Both the position numbers and the translations under genes were made by a program. A stretch of DNA of 64,000 bases from Arachis hypogaea. Its lineage: Eukaryota > Streptophyta > Magnoliopsida > Fabales > Fabaceae. Below are positions 22,901 through 36,020 of the stretch, one piece after another (the stretch's first letter is position 1; each line of letters starts with the position of its first letter). The stretch is from the NCBI RefSeq assembly GCF_003086295.3, contig NC_092046.1:105131363-105195362 (forward strand), read 5' to 3'. The notes under the pieces are model-generated. The model was not told the origin of the DNA, did no database searches, and saw only the letters and a list, made by a program, of their open reading frames with translations.

Positions 22901-25900
22901 CTTATATTTTAAGTGTAGGAACAACAGAGAAAGATAAACAAATAAATGAAGATACCTTACCTTTGAAAACTAGTAATATCTATTTGATAGCAGGGATGCC
23001 AATTTTCTAAGATGCATACGAAGACTTCCATTTTTGTTATTATATAGTACCATTGTGTTGGACAATCTAATACATGTGAATTTGCACTACTAAGCTAGGC
23101 TTACTACACATTTTAATAATACAAACTTCACATGATGCCAGTAAAGAAGGGGGGATTTCTTTGTTAACTTAACCTGATCATGCTATACTTTCCTAGCTTA
23201 ATTTACAGTTCCTTCGTCAAATATCAACTAATTGACGCACCGATGAACCCTCATAATTTGTAGCAAAATTTCGTATAAGGACTTTGAGATGACAAGGTTA
23301 TCAATTTTATTAGAATAGGCATGATTTATTTATAGACTATGGTTTTCGAATAAGATTGTGTTCATGGCCTTCCTTTCTTTGCAACACATGGCTTCCATAC
23401 TGCAGTCTTCCCAAAGATAAATAGCCCAAATTAATTCCCAATAAATTTTTAGTTAAATACTTTAGTCTTCAACAAATTTTAAATACCAAATCAATCCCAA
23501 ACCTTTTATTTTGTTTGGCAAATCAGTCTTGTGTCAAATCTTGCCCCAACCTTCTATTTTGTTTGGCAAATCAGTCTTACGTCAAATCTTGCTAAAAAAA
23601 AGTTAGACAAACCAGTCTCCATTGTTATTTAAAAAGGACATGAAAGTCTCTGAGAATTCTTAAAATTTTCAAATCACTTCTTTCACGTAAACGAGCAATC
23701 TAATGTGGAACTAATTTTGTAATAAAACTTTTAAGGATTGGTTTGGTAACTAAAACTTGTAGGGACTAAAGTATCTGACAAAAAATACTCCTTAGGAACT
23801 AATCTGGGATATTACTCCATGACAAAAATAAGCTCCTCTGTTCATGTCAGTTTCCTTCCTTTGACCATTATTTTATAGAGCATATCATTTCCTCTAGTTT
23901 CCATGCAACCCTTGAAGAACAACCACTGATACCATGCCTTAATCCATTAAGCAGGATCAACTACATGAACAACATAATTGTACTCTTCCAAACCAAAATA
24001 TCAAAATAGATGTACTTATAATAGTTTTGCTCATTGTTCTACTTACACATCCATTTGATCAGCTTTTCTTATTAGGATCTCAGTTGAGTTATAATTACCA
24101 GGATCAGCCGATTTTTGTGATATATATTGAAGCCATGGACATTGACTTCAGGAGCTTCCTTAACAAATCCAATTGTTGTCACAACTGCAGACTGCAGTTA
24201 ATCCAAAAGGGGAAATATTATTAGCTTATTGAAATTCCACAGAAGAAACTCACTACCCTGAAGTTTGAAAGATTAATTGCCAATATCACAACGACCATAT
24301 ATGCATATCTAGCATATAAAGAATCGACTCTCCTAAAGGAAAAAGCTGTTAGGTGAAGGATCATGGTAAGAATCCAAGATAATTTTTCCATTGAGACAAT
24401 ATAGTTAAAAAGAAAATGAGAGAGAAGGAGGAGGAGGAGAAGGGGAAGCAGCCTTTCAAAAGTTAGACAAGAACCTCATCTGAACTATGTGGTTTATACA
24501 AGATAAATTCAGGATACTGAAGATCGTCTGCAATGTTATGTAGATCCACAACTTGCCCTCGCAATATAATTGTAAAGCTTTCTGGTAACCTCAAGTACAA
24601 TATGGACAAGTAAACCTAAAGAACATCAGAAAAAAAAAAATCAGCCCTTCTTAAACCACTTGGATACAATTTACAAAATCAACCATACACGTAGAGAATA
24701 TCGAAGCCGGTTAGCAGTGTGTTGCTCATTCAATGTCTCCCAGGAAGAAAGTGCATCAACCTCCTCCTTGATATCCCCAGCAATACAAATATCCTACATC
24801 CATAATATTAATATCAAAGTTCCATACAAGAAATTAAAGCATGATCGTTTGGGAAAAGCTAAAAAACCATAAAAACAAAAAATATCACCTCGGTATCAAA
24901 ATCAAAATCTAATTCCAAATTGCCATCATCGTTGAACCACAAGTTGTAGATAATAATTTTAGTACCATGACATCCAATTTCGTCAAGCTGCCAAAAATAG
25001 AATTTCCAAAATAAATCACAATCCTTGAAGGAAATGTGCAATTAAACGATAAATTGGGAAAACCTACAAGAATATAATGTTATATTAGCAAGTAATAATT
25101 TCAAAAAGGTTGTTCATGTTTCAAATTCCTCATGTTGCCCCATCTTACAGATCCATTATCATCCATCAGTAGAATGATAATAATTATCAGGCCAATTAGA
25201 AAGCAAATGAAATCATGAAATCTATTGCAAGAATTTGTGACTTGATTATATGTCCAGGCACCTGAAATTCTTTAAGTGGAATAAAGGAGTCACCAGATAA
25301 ACCAAAAAGGTTTCAGCCTTACTCAGGATATACTAGCATAAAAAAGGAACAAAATTTAAAAATAAAATTATCTAAATACACTGGTTTCATAAAAGTTATC
25401 AGACTGCCTGTATTATTCCACATGGGCAGTAGGTAAATTGCTACTATAATTAGTGTGCTTCTTCCTTCTAAGGGGGGAATTATCATTGGAAGTTGCATGT
25501 TAATGACTTTTTATTGTAATATCTGAGTTAATAGTCTCAAACTCTTATAGGACTAAATAATTGTTTCCTAACTCCTCTTAGAGGATATTGTTATGCATGC
25601 TGTTAAATAGAAGCAGAGGTTTATGAATTGTATCGATAAATTGGCCTGTACTGGCTATTAGGTTATTTGATGCATCAATCCTTTAGGTATGTCTTTCCAC
25701 TTCCCTTATATCCTCCTTCCTTTGATTTTATCAACTTCTTCAATCAGCTTTCTTCGGAAAATATCATTAAAATTGCACCCTGTTAACATTAATTTTTTAT
25801 TCTTTGTTCCTAAAGGCATCAACCCTGAACTCATATTTCATATGCTCGTAAAAGACAGTCCTGATTCCTGAACATTCAAGCACTAGAATGCAAACTGCAA

Positions 25901-28900
25901 ATTGCAAAACCTTTTTACTATTTCTCAAACCCACCAATTTCTCTCTTGATATGCCCGAGAAAACAATGCTTATAATTGCAATGAAACTCTTTAGTCTCAG
26001 AGAATTTGTAACAGAAAGTGAAAACACTAAAAACAAAGTATAGACTGACCCGATCAACTAGACACCACAGCAATGCTAAACAATAAATTCCCTCCCATAA
26101 GAAAGAGCCTCTGGCTCTCCTCTTCAAAATTTGACTAGCACCTGCTACAATAGCTCAATCTATTGACAGCAAGACACCAATATGACAAAAGAAAAACTAA
26201 AGAATAAAAAAGATAAGCAGTTTCAGCAAAATCATGATCAACAGATAAATAAGAAACTAACTTGTTTCAAAAGTTCTATTTCTGATGTGAATGGAGACCA
26301 GCGCAACATTATGGACAAATTGGAAATAAAATGCTCTTGGTCATTTAATATTCCGAAGGATCCGCTTGATGTATTGATCTGATAATGCACCTGATATAGA
26401 CGTGATCACTTGGTCAATAAAACACACACACACACACACAGATGAATAGCACCCCCGTACATTCAATCCATTAAAAAGATTATGAAAAATCTAATCATAG
26501 ACCCATGAACCATATACCTACTAAGAACACACAAGATGAGATAGCTCCTCCCATTGTTGTTTCCACCAGCTGAATTCTCGTTTACTTTCCCATACAAATT
26601 GTGTATCTTTAAAGCATATTCTTTGTTGCACACTGTATTCCAATCAAACCTTATTTCCCATGAAAACGAATTAATCTTCTTCCCTTCAAGTCCATCAAGA
26701 ATGAGTCTCGATTGTACCATGAATTCCACCTCCTCATTTGAGATCTCTAGCTCCTCAAGAACAACTTGTAGAAACTGCTCCAAGGTAGCATCAGTCAGTT
26801 CAATCATCATAAACTTCCAGCCCCACTCCCTTTCTCAAAATATCCACCAACCCCATACTTTCCATTACCAGGTAAATAGCATACACACACCCACCATCTT
26901 TTCTAACCAATTTTCCTTAGTTTTCTTTTTTCTTCCACCAAAACTCTGCTCCAATACTCCGCTGCCTCCCATACCCCCCCCCCCCTCCTTGGTATTTTAT
27001 TTGCAAATACAAGCTCATTTTGTGCTTTCCACACTGAGCATATTGTTGCAAAGAACAGTCCCATCAACGCATTTCTTTTCACCATTACCCTCTCCACCCC
27101 ACACCACACCTCCAATGCCTCCTTTGTGTTTCTAGGCATCACCTACTCAACTCCCCCATTCTGATATCTCACCCACAAAATCACCATATAGAAATAAGTG
27201 CCCAACATCCTCAACCTCCATCCCACAAGAACCCTCCCCTTCATGAATGATATTAAGCCTCCTCAATCTTTCTTTCGTGTTCAAATTCTCCAACACCGCA
27301 GACAATACCATTAATTCCACATTTCTAGGAACTAAATCCGCACATACTAAGCCACAAAGATGGAGGATTAAGTGAAATTGAGAGATATAATGGAGTTAAG
27401 TTGAGAAAAGGCTATAATTTAAGGAGACAATATATAATTTACCCAAAAAGGATACATGATAATTGCTAATTCAAGTTCAACCAATCAGGATGAAGGACAC
27501 CAGAACATAGCGATAGCTAGTTTTCTAGATAAATCCTCTAGACCCTCATATATACAGTTATCATTTCACTTCAAATAAATAAATCAGCATAAGTACTGTT
27601 TCAATCAATGAACCAAATAACCAAGAACCCTCCAAGTAGTAAAATTGGGACACATCACTTACCATGGGTACTACAATTCTGTCAAGCTGTGTTTGCATCA
27701 TGTATGTATAAGACAGAAGCCCAATGCTTTGAGTCAGTATCCTGGTCAACATAAATTCAGTATTCTTGTGAAGCTATTGCCATCCTTTCACATGAATGAG
27801 CAAAGACAATAAGATATCAACAGACTGGGAAGGAAATAACCAATAAGATGATAAACATGTATATGCTTACATCCTCCATTGACAAAAAGTTAAAATTCCT
27901 AAGAGTAGACTAATAGTACTTTACTTATGTTCTAAATCACCTTATATTTCAGCATTTCTCCAATGCTATTAAAAGGAGAGAAAGAAAAGAAGAGGGGGGG
28001 GAGGGGGTAAGAAGAGAATCACTTTTTCAGACCCCTACCCGTTATTCAGATGGCGGCTGAAGACAATGACATCTGCACCCAGTCTCATGGTACCAGTCTT
28101 GAAGCCATTTCCATCTGTATGGCCAAATTGAAATATAAATAGAGAAGAGAATAGCAGAATCACCACAAAAATATTGCCATAGTCCATACACTGTCCGATT
28201 GCAAATTTTGACTTATCTGAAAATCCAAAACTCATGCAACGACGCATTGCTTCTGGATCCATTCCACCACCATCATCTGATTGCCAAGTGTGCACATAAA
28301 GAGCAAACAATTAGACTCCAAAAATATAAAAAGGAACTTCCTATAAGTCAACATACCTTGAATCAATAATGCTGGACTTTTATCCTTTGGGTTTGAAATT
28401 CTATCTACAATAACATAGGTAGCCCCATTTTGGATCTAGCATTTGAACAGAAGCCTATGATGTAAATAAAGAATAAGAAAATGAAATGCAAATATGCATA
28501 AAAGGAACAGAACAGCATATGAAATAGACAATAAGAAGTTCCAATAATCTATATAGTAACAATTTTAAAATAAAATATTGGTATAACTTGAATCTGACAT
28601 CAAAGTGTAGTTAAAAATGTATGTACTAAATTTGATCCTATAGCATGAACGTCAAGAACCAACTATTGCACAACTGATGCATTAAAGGCACATAATGACT
28701 TTTATTATCAAGACCAAATGTTATCTGCTTAATTCAACCTCTATTTAGTGGACATCTGGTCTATGGTGTTATGAAATGTTGCTTAAATTTTTTCCCAAGT
28801 GAAAAGATTCTTACAGTTCTTAAATTTTTACAATTTTCCTCCACTGCTTAAATGGTCTATGGTGGTGTTAAAAACTGGCAAATCAAGACCCAAAAAGAAA

Positions 28901-29728
28901 ACTAATTCTAGGGCAGGGAGAAAACAAAATGAGAAGAAAAAGCTATTCATAACCAGTAGCTTAGTTAGCCATACAAGGTCAAAGAAAATTATATAGCTTA
29001 AAACCCATTTAAGAATTCAGCTAATTTCATAGTTCATGCATTGAAAAATCACCTCATCAACTGCATTATCCAGAAGTTCAGCTATGGCTGCAAATGGAAA
29101 ACAAAGGAAAAGACCAATTAAAAATAAAAAAAATTCATAAAGGGAAAGTTTACATGGATCATTTGAGCATACCACCAAATGCCCACTTATGTGAAGTTGC
29201 ATTCGAATGAAGGAACAGAGGATGGACATTGAGATAGTTGCCTGCATCTACGATTCGACAAGAAAAAGGAGTAGCAACAAGGATTAAGTGAGCTAAAATC
29301 ATGGAACCCATTAGAAAAACTACACTCTATCAATTTGGGAGGAATTATGTTTGATTACTTGAGACTCTGACTTTAGGAACAAGCCCATTATCATAATTTC
29401 CAGCTTTCCAAAAATGCCTACAAGGTAGTGCTGCACAAATTGGTGATGAATCAGAGAGGCCTGCGTCGTCACCAACGGGCAACAGACCTTGCTTCAAATC
29501 ACCAGAACAACTATGACAAGAATTCGGACGGCTGGGGCTCATATTTTCTTCAGAATTTTGTATATTAGAATGGCTTCGAGATCTGTAATGTTTGGGTGTG
29601 TGGCCTCTGTTGGTCACATTCTGTTGCTTTGCACCACTCGCAATATCAGAATCAAAATGGAGAGCCCTGGAACCAGCTTCACCCCCTTCATCATCACTAG
29701 ATAAATCCACAATTTCTGCAGTGTCCAT
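19966..29728 (-). CDS. MORC1: MORC-family GHKL ATPase (CRT1/MORC1-type), 19 coding exons, 677 aa
   Basis: Coding exons, 5' to 3': 29728-29359, 29241-29173, 29087-29053, 28435-28357, 28276-28190, 28114-28039, 27741-27663, 26390-26262, 24987-24889, 24793-24689, 24615-24475, 24191-24099, 22879-22828, 22543-22432, 21541-21396, 21310-21195, 20890-20811, 20581-20539, 20088-19966. All junctions are GT-AG and all phases join, giving 2034 bases. The start is MDTAEIVDLSSDDEG, just after an acceptor at 29755. ATPase motifs are AIAELLDNAVDEI, DDGGGMDP, and GQYGNGFK followed by TMRLGADVIVFSR; the MORC S5 region includes GTKIIIYNLWFNDDG. The C-terminus (last four exons) is predicted coiled coil. Plant CRT1/MORC1 proteins act in nuclear silencing of transposons and in immunity. 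The length fits (about 630-660 aa in Arabidopsis). MORC2 is an alternative clade assignment. Confidence 0.93.
23508..23600 (+). repeat. 48-bp tandem duplication in a MORC intron
   Basis: A unit starting attttgtttggcaaatcag occurs at 23508 and again at 23556 with two or three differences. It lies in the long intron between exons 12 and 13 (22880-24098). The surrounding sequence (gggactaaa, aggaactaatctggga near 23760-23810) has the look of a degraded small transposon. Confidence 0.75.
26422..26441 (+). repeat. (CA)n microsatellite in a MORC intron
   Basis: About ten acacac units just upstream (minus-strand sense) of the 26262-26390 exon. A run of 12 C's occurs at about 26980-26991 in the same intron. 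Confidence 0.9.
26500..27400 (-). pseudogene. LINE 3'-end remnant inside a MORC intron
   Basis: On the minus strand, about 27400-27150 reads RADLVPRNVELMVLSAVLEN followed by C and VEDVGHLFLYGDF, the zf-RVT pattern (Cys pair then HLF..C) of plant LINE polyproteins. About 27142-26903 continues with MGLFFATICSVWKAQNELVF, the W..WK.RN..F block near the RNase H end. A further 115-codon open frame reaches 26463. Stops occur between pieces. It lies wholly in the intron between coding exons 7 and 8, in sense orientation. The plus-strand 193-codon frame over it is its antisense shadow. Confidence 0.65.
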
Positions 29729-29754
29729 CTTTAAGCTACTCTCCTCTATTTCTT

Positions 29755-30360
29755 CTAGAAATTCAACAGAAATAAAGCTAATTAGAATCTGATTGGTTTC
29801 AGTGTTGCATGTTTGCATTTCAGTTTCAATATATGTGTTTTGAGTCTTTTAGGAAGAAAAAGTATTAAATAGTAAAACAATCTTCGATATCTAGTTCAGA
29901 TGCTTACATTCGTCGTAGTTTGATAAAGGATTCCATACTTCATACGCAGATATTCATTATTGAATAAATAATATAACAAACACATTATTGAATCTTGGAA
30001 AGGTTATAATGGCTAATTTTTTTTTTTTTTTGGAACTCGTTGTGTACTCACTAGCTTATCAATTCAATCTATACAGCAGTAAAATACTGATTATAAAACA
30101 ATAATTTAAAAAAAAATCACCGTAACTTGAAAATGAAAAACTAGGTTCAGCAATGTTGCTTATTTTCTAAGATGGTTTGCACTTTGCAGTAGATGCATGC
30201 AAAAATAGGGCTCAAAATAGCAAAAATCGTGATCGGTGATGTAAAAGAGGAGAGAGTGTGAGAGTGTGAGAGATATGGGCCAAATGCGAATTCTTACTTC
30301 TTGTGTTGCTGCGTTGATGAAGTAGTACTGAAGTCAGAGTCTCAGGTAAGGTAGTATAAG
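29755..30360 (-). promoter_or_regulatory. 5' leader, probable leader intron and promoter of the MORC gene
   Basis: The first coding exon is preceded by a good acceptor (ttctag before 29754), so a non-coding leader exon must lie further out. A candidate is about 30290-30350, where the minus strand reads caacacaagaa followed by gtaaga, a fair donor. GA repeats (agagtgtgagagtgtgagag) at 30250-30275 would sit in the leader intron. The exact transcription start is not visible. Confidence 0.45.
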
Positions 30361-30560
30361 ACGGGTCTGGCTAAAATTAGCTCAAGCCTTTTGAGCTTAT
30401 CGATGCACTATGAAATTTAAAACGTTGGATTAAATTAATAAACGATATAAGGCTCATTTTTTTTGATATTGAAAACCTGTGTGTGTTATGCTTTGTTATG
30501 GAAACTAGGGGTGCAATACAGGTATGTGGAACAGCTTTACGTCAATCTTAGAATAGAAAA

Positions 30561-30732
30561 ATTGGACCGTCCGATTTCTTTGATATGAATTTTTGGTGTT
30601 ATAAATCGGACGGTCCGAATTGTAGGGAGGGAGAATTTCGAATTTTGGACACTGAAATCGGACTGTCCGATTTCAGGGAATTTAAAAATTTTTTTTTTAT
30701 CTTGCAAAATGCAAATCGGACCGTCCGAATTT
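30561..30732. repeat. Left sub-terminal array of cggaccgtccg palindromes
   Basis: Four copies of a palindrome with consensus aaatcggacNgtccgattt lie at 30561-30577, 30603-30620, 30655-30673 and 30713-30732. A degenerate half-copy (cggtcc) lies near 30755. They are spaced 40-60 bases apart within about 250-400 bases upstream of the transposase start codon, so they could be both terminal binding sites and promoter elements. Confidence 0.92.
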
Positions 30733-30974
30733 AATATAATATGAATATTTCAACGGTCCAGATATAAATCGGGGGTACGATTACTTTTGTTTGTAAGTGT
30801 ATACATATATCTGTGTGCCATTCGAGTTCCAAATCTCTTCTTTTCACTCGAGTTCTTCTTCTTCTTCCTGGAGCTGTTCTAGCTCTTTCTTTAGTTTTTA
30901 GGTGTATTTCCATTGTTTCAGTTGAGTGTAAAAAAATTGAGAGTGAAAAATTTATAGTAATATGAGTGAGAGAT

Positions 30975-33723
30975 ATGGATGATAGAGTCCTCTTAAAAGT
31001 ATATTATTTTGGTCGGATTTTGTTAGAAACATCTGAAGGAGTGAAATTTGTCTGTGAAAATCCATTAGATATTGTTATTCCGTTCATAATCTCATTCGAG
31101 GAACTAAAAGGTGTGATTTGTGAGAAGATAGATTTAGCGGTGGCAAGAAAAATATCATGCATTTTATACAAGTATCCTATACCGGTATTTGGCGGATTCG
31201 TTCAATTTCAAACCAGATATGTAACTGATGAAGCGAGCATGCAAGAGATGTTTTCAGTGTATATGGAAAGTCGCGCTCAGATGCCGTTCATTGAGTTGTA
31301 TATTGAGTTTGAGCAATCTGAGGCCGACCGAAATATCGAACGAGAAGATTACAATAGTGATAGTGAAGAAGAGTTTGAAAGCAATTACGAAGTTGTTGGT
31401 CAAGAGGGAGATGAAGTTCAAGGTGACGGCACTTGGGAGGCAAGTGTGACGGACGTGGCAAATGCGTTGGCGAACGACCATCCGTTTGAGGAACCATCTT
31501 TCATGCGAGCATTGGATTTGGAAGCCATGCATGCTCCGGAGTTTCCTGAATATATGAATGCAGGTACGTGATGTAAAATTGAGATAATTACTTGATGTAA
31601 AATTTATTTATGTTAGTATAACTGTATTGAGTAACGATTCTTTATGTTAATATTAAACCGTAGATTAACATGGTAGATATCGATTTGACATATGAAGATT
31701 AATTTATGTTAGATGAAATTTTTGGTATGATTGTGTTACAAGTTATATATAGATTTGACTTTTAATTTCAGTCGTGAAATATCTGTTTTTAATTATTTTA
31801 AGGTACAACTGTTTTTGTGGCATAAATTTCTATTGTCGCAGATGGTGAATTTGCTGTTGAAATGGAATTCAGTTTCAGGGAAGCTGTTATTATGGCGATG
31901 AAAGATTATACTATTCGAAGAGGTGTAGACTACAGAGTGTATGAGTCGGAGCCGCTAACCTTTTACGCCAAGTGTACGCAGTATGGATCAGGTTGTGATT
32001 GGCTTATCAGGGTTAGCATGATCAGCAGAAAGTACTGTTGGGTTATAAGGAGGTATAATGGTAGTCACACTTGTACTAGAGCAACGATATCACAGGATCA
32101 TTCGAAGCTGGATTCGAACACTATTGCAGAAGCGATAAAGCCGTTGGTTGAGGCTGATCCCTCGATAAAGGTGAAATCAGTTATTGCGGAAGTGCAGTCA
32201 AAGTTCAATTACACCATCAGCTATCGGAAAGCATGGTTGGCTAAGCAAAAGGCAGTGAAAAAAATTTTTGGAGGTTGGGAAGCATCGTACAAAGCTTTGC
32301 CCATATGGTTTGAGGCAATGTGTCATAAGGAGCCATCAGCATTCGTCCACTTTGAGACTATGCCTGCATATCAAGGTGATGACTTGGTTACTGATATCCG
32401 AGTGTTGTCTCGAGTCTTTTGGAGTTACTATCCATGTATCAGAGCATTCAGATATTCTAAACCCGTTGTCCAGGTAGATGGTACACACTTGTACGGAAAG
32501 TATAAGGGTTGTTTGTTGGTTGCGGTTTCACAGGATGGTAACAACAATATTGTCCCAATTGCATTTGCTATTGTGGAGGGAGAGACTTCTGATGCATGGC
32601 ACTTCTTTCTTAGCAACTTGCGACAACATGTGGTTACTCGAGATGGTGTGGGACTGATCTCTGACCGACACAAATCCATTAATGCAGCTGTGGCCCGCAA
32701 TAATGGAGCTTGGTCGCCTCCTAGAGCCTTCCACATGTTTTGCATCAGGCATATAGAGTCGAATTTTTTAAGAAAGTTTAAGGCACCTTACTTGCAGAAA
32801 CTTGTGGTCAATATAGGTAACACCTAGTAATTCGAAGTGCATAGTTAATAGAGTTATCTTCATGCAGTGATTCTTATCTATGTTTTTTCCTCTGTTTTTC
32901 TTATTTCACAGGATATTCGAGGACAGTCCGCGAGTACGAGTTGCGTTTCCAGCGTTTACGGGAACGGGGTGAGGCTTATACTAACTGGTTAAGCCGTATC
33001 CCCCGCGAACAGTATGCATTGGCGTTTGACGGTGGTTACAGATGGGGACACATGACCACGAATCTAGTGGAATGCATCAACTCAGTCTTGAAGGGTGCAC
33101 GAAATCTCCCTATCACTGCACTTGTCAAGGCGACGTTCTACAGGCTTAATGAGTTGTTCACACGAAAACGAGCCGAGGCGGAGGCCCGGATTAATGCTGG
33201 ACATGTTTTTTCTGAGATTGTGACCTCCAAATTGCATGCAAATCAACTTGCATCAGGAAACATCCAGGTGAGTTGCTTCGACAGACAGAATGAGGTCTTT
33301 GAGGTGCGTGAGATGCCAAGTGGAGTGGAGTATGCCGTCGACCTCCATCGACACTGATGTGACTGTGGTGAGTTCCAGGTGGACCGTATTCCTTGTCGAC
33401 ATGTGTTTGCCTGTTGTGCGAATCAACGGCTAGATTGGCAAGTGTATTTACATGACGTTTATAAGATGGACCAAATTCGACGTGTTTACCGAGCCAGGTT
33501 TAGGCCACTTGGGAATCCTACTACATGGCCTGCTTATAACGGGCCTCGATTCGTGCCAAATCCGTTCTTGCGACGGGTTGCCAAAAGTCGCCCAAGGATG
33601 ACTCGTTTCTTGAACGAGATGGACACAAGAATGCTACGTGGTCCTAGGAGGTGTAGGCAATGTGGGGCCGAGGGCCACAGCCGTAGTAGATGTCGTCAAG
33701 CCGGAGGCAACAATGCTCAGTAG
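30975..33723 (+). pseudogene. mudrA: MuDR-type transposase gene (mudrA), intact but for one nonsense codon
   Basis: Three exons: 30975-31563, 31842-32816, 32912-33723; phases join to 791 codons. The start is the ATG of MDDRVLLKVYYFG. In order: an N-terminal domain with an acidic linker (to about residue 200); the MuDR zinc-binding domain (YAKCTQYGSGCDWLIRV...GSHTC); a MULE transposase core with Asp in VVQVDGTHLYGKY, Asp in GLISDRHKS, the C..H of FCIRHIESNF, and a Glu in NLVECINS that is probably the third acidic residue; a SWIM finger (CDCGEF...CRHVFACC); and a CX2CX4HX4C knuckle ([14 protein letters not shown]). A TGA at 33355-33357 falls immediately before the first SWIM Cys, where CGA (Arg) would fit. 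Readthrough or a truncated product is possible. Confidence 0.92.
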
Positions 33724-34146
33724 AGTTATGTATTTCACAATTTATCCTGCTTAAAGTATGACATTTGTGCTTGATATATGACATTTTGTCTTGCTTAATG
33801 TAGGCAACAATGCTTGATGGTTGTTATTGCTATTAAGTTGCATTAGTATTGTATTTGTAACAAACTTTTCACACTTTAAACTACGCTATGTACAAAATTT
33901 GGATAAAAAATTAATCACATTCATGTGCATTTCCAATCAAAATTCAAGGTTGCAACAACAACAATAATTGAAGGAAAAATTATTGATATATGACGATAGC
34001 AACCGATATAACTCCATGATATTTCCGCCTTTTTCAAACATAGTAATAATCGAAACAAGAACCTAAATGATAGTCATGAAAAGGTAGTTAACAACGACAT
34101 AGAAAAGTTTACTCATACACATTGAACTTCTAAAAAACAACATCCA
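33724..34146. other. Spacer between convergent mudrA and PMD genes
   Basis: About 420 bases of AT-rich sequence holding both 3' ends. No further gene or clear terminator motif is seen. Confidence 0.6.
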
Positions 34147-34349
34147 CTACTTTCTCATGGACCACTTTACATCTTTCACAAACTTCTTGCATTTCTTGGC
34201 GGCCTTCTTGAACACAGATGGGGTGAATCGATTAGCACTATGATGAGGCGGATCAACCCTCATATTGTAGGCTTTGCCTATCTCAGCTGGAGTCCGTGGC
34301 TCACCTGTATATACAGTAATTTAATAACTCATCCAATGGTGAATATAAA

Positions 34350-34580
34350 AATATTAATTAACAGCACCATCTAACATTGAATTTAATAATACTAATGAAT
34401 AGCACCATCCAAATATGAATCTAAGAATATAAATGAGTAGCACCATCGAACCTGAATTCCATTATAATACTAATAAACAGCACCAACGAAACATGAATCT
34501 AATAATAGAAATGAGTAGCACCATCAAACATGAATACCATTATAATACTAATGAACAGCACCATCCAAACATGAATCTAT
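34350..34580 (-). repeat. ~39-bp minisatellite in the last PMD intron
   Basis: Six degenerate copies of a unit beginning agcaccatc...catgaat occur near 34362, 34402, 34440, 34480, 34518 and 34558. Alternate copies resemble each other more (aatctaa-type versus attccatta-type), suggesting a 78-bp higher-order unit. It lies in the intron 34305-34670. Confidence 0.8.
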
Positions 34581-36020
34581 CACAATAGTTACGAACCTAA
34601 CCTCAATCAACATCAAATGCTAATATGAACCTACCATAACTAGTGAAACAACAAAAGAGTTAACTCTTACTCAAGCCTGCATCATAAGCATGACCAGGGT
34701 CATCGTCTCCGGATTTGTCATCATCCTCATCCATATCATCATCCTCGGACTCATCGTCCTCCGGCTCGTCTACTAGATAGTCATCAACCGCTTGCTCAGT
34801 TGCTGTAGGGTTCTCCTCAATTAGACCCATTGAAACACGTCGTGGGTCTTGGCTGATAAGAATTCCTCGACTACCTTCACTCCTACTAGAGTCTCCAGAT
34901 ACTATCCCTCCAGAAGTTACTGAGGGGGTGCGGCACGGAAACCTCGCATCCAAGGAATACCTACCCGCCATAATATCAGGCTGATGGCTAGTATGTGACC
35001 GGGTAGAATCTGCAGCCATGAACCCAAGTAATTGGCTAAATGAAGCCCCCTCTCCTGTGTCAAACTGTGAAGAACCCCAGTACTGCTGATGTAAAGGCAT
35101 AGACGGGGTAAACAATGTCTGAGGTACATATGGATTCGAGGACTGTGGTTGTTCTTCTGGAGGTTGAGGTTGGGGTGGTGGTGACTGTGGCTCATCATTC
35201 TCCTGCTCTTCGGGGTCATTCTCCTGCTCTTGGGGGTCATCCTCCCTAACTGGATTACCATCATCATTTTCTTGCACCACAAGATCCGACAAGTTCAGGT
35301 GGTTCCCATATTTTTTACGGTACCAATCCATGTAAATCTCTAATGCATGATGTGGAGCCACTGGATTATCAGTAAGAATGTGATTATACCTATTGGTCCA
35401 CTGCATCACCCAAAATGAATGAGTCGGGGCTGTGGTCCAGTCAAGATTCTTAGGACCAGTAAGGACCTCCCCGTGTGCCGGTTCCAAACTCCGTTCCTGG
35501 TGAGGGACTACCTGAATGAAACCGAACTGTCGCGTAATCCGATCGGTTGAATGCCACTCAATGCATTCAAATGATACTAATGGCACCGTAGCGCTCCACA
35601 CAACTGAGTCCATGTAGATTTCTGGAGGAATTGTGTCGGGCTCAATGCGATCAACGGCATAGGCCTGCCACACAAACTGCACACAACAAAAGAAACAACT
35701 GATTACTAAACATCCAACAGTTACACTATAATTTCATACATATACTCCTTTATTCAAAACAAACATGGCCTTCCTGAAGATCATCAAATGCCTTCCTAAA
35801 GTGAGCAAGACTAAGATATCTATAGCATCCACCTCCACGGTCCCAGTTACGCCACCTAATATAATTTATCTCATTAACACAGTACTATGCTAACTATGAA
35901 TATACGATGTAAGTCAATAATGTTACCTGTTTGCAAGTGGAAAACTGTGGGGCTCCCTAGGAACCGGCGCAAGATGTGGTAGACGGAGCCAAGCCCAAGC
36001 TAGCAACAGTGTTAGCGGAC

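Noticed and set aside
26554..27135. Plus-strand 193-codon open frame rich in Pro/Ser
   Set aside because: Antisense of a LINE remnant inside a MORC intron; low-complexity composition and no motifs.
30962..30974. Upstream ATG before the transposase start
   Set aside because: The ATG at 30962 is in another frame and stops after six codons; the start at 30975 opens the conserved frame.
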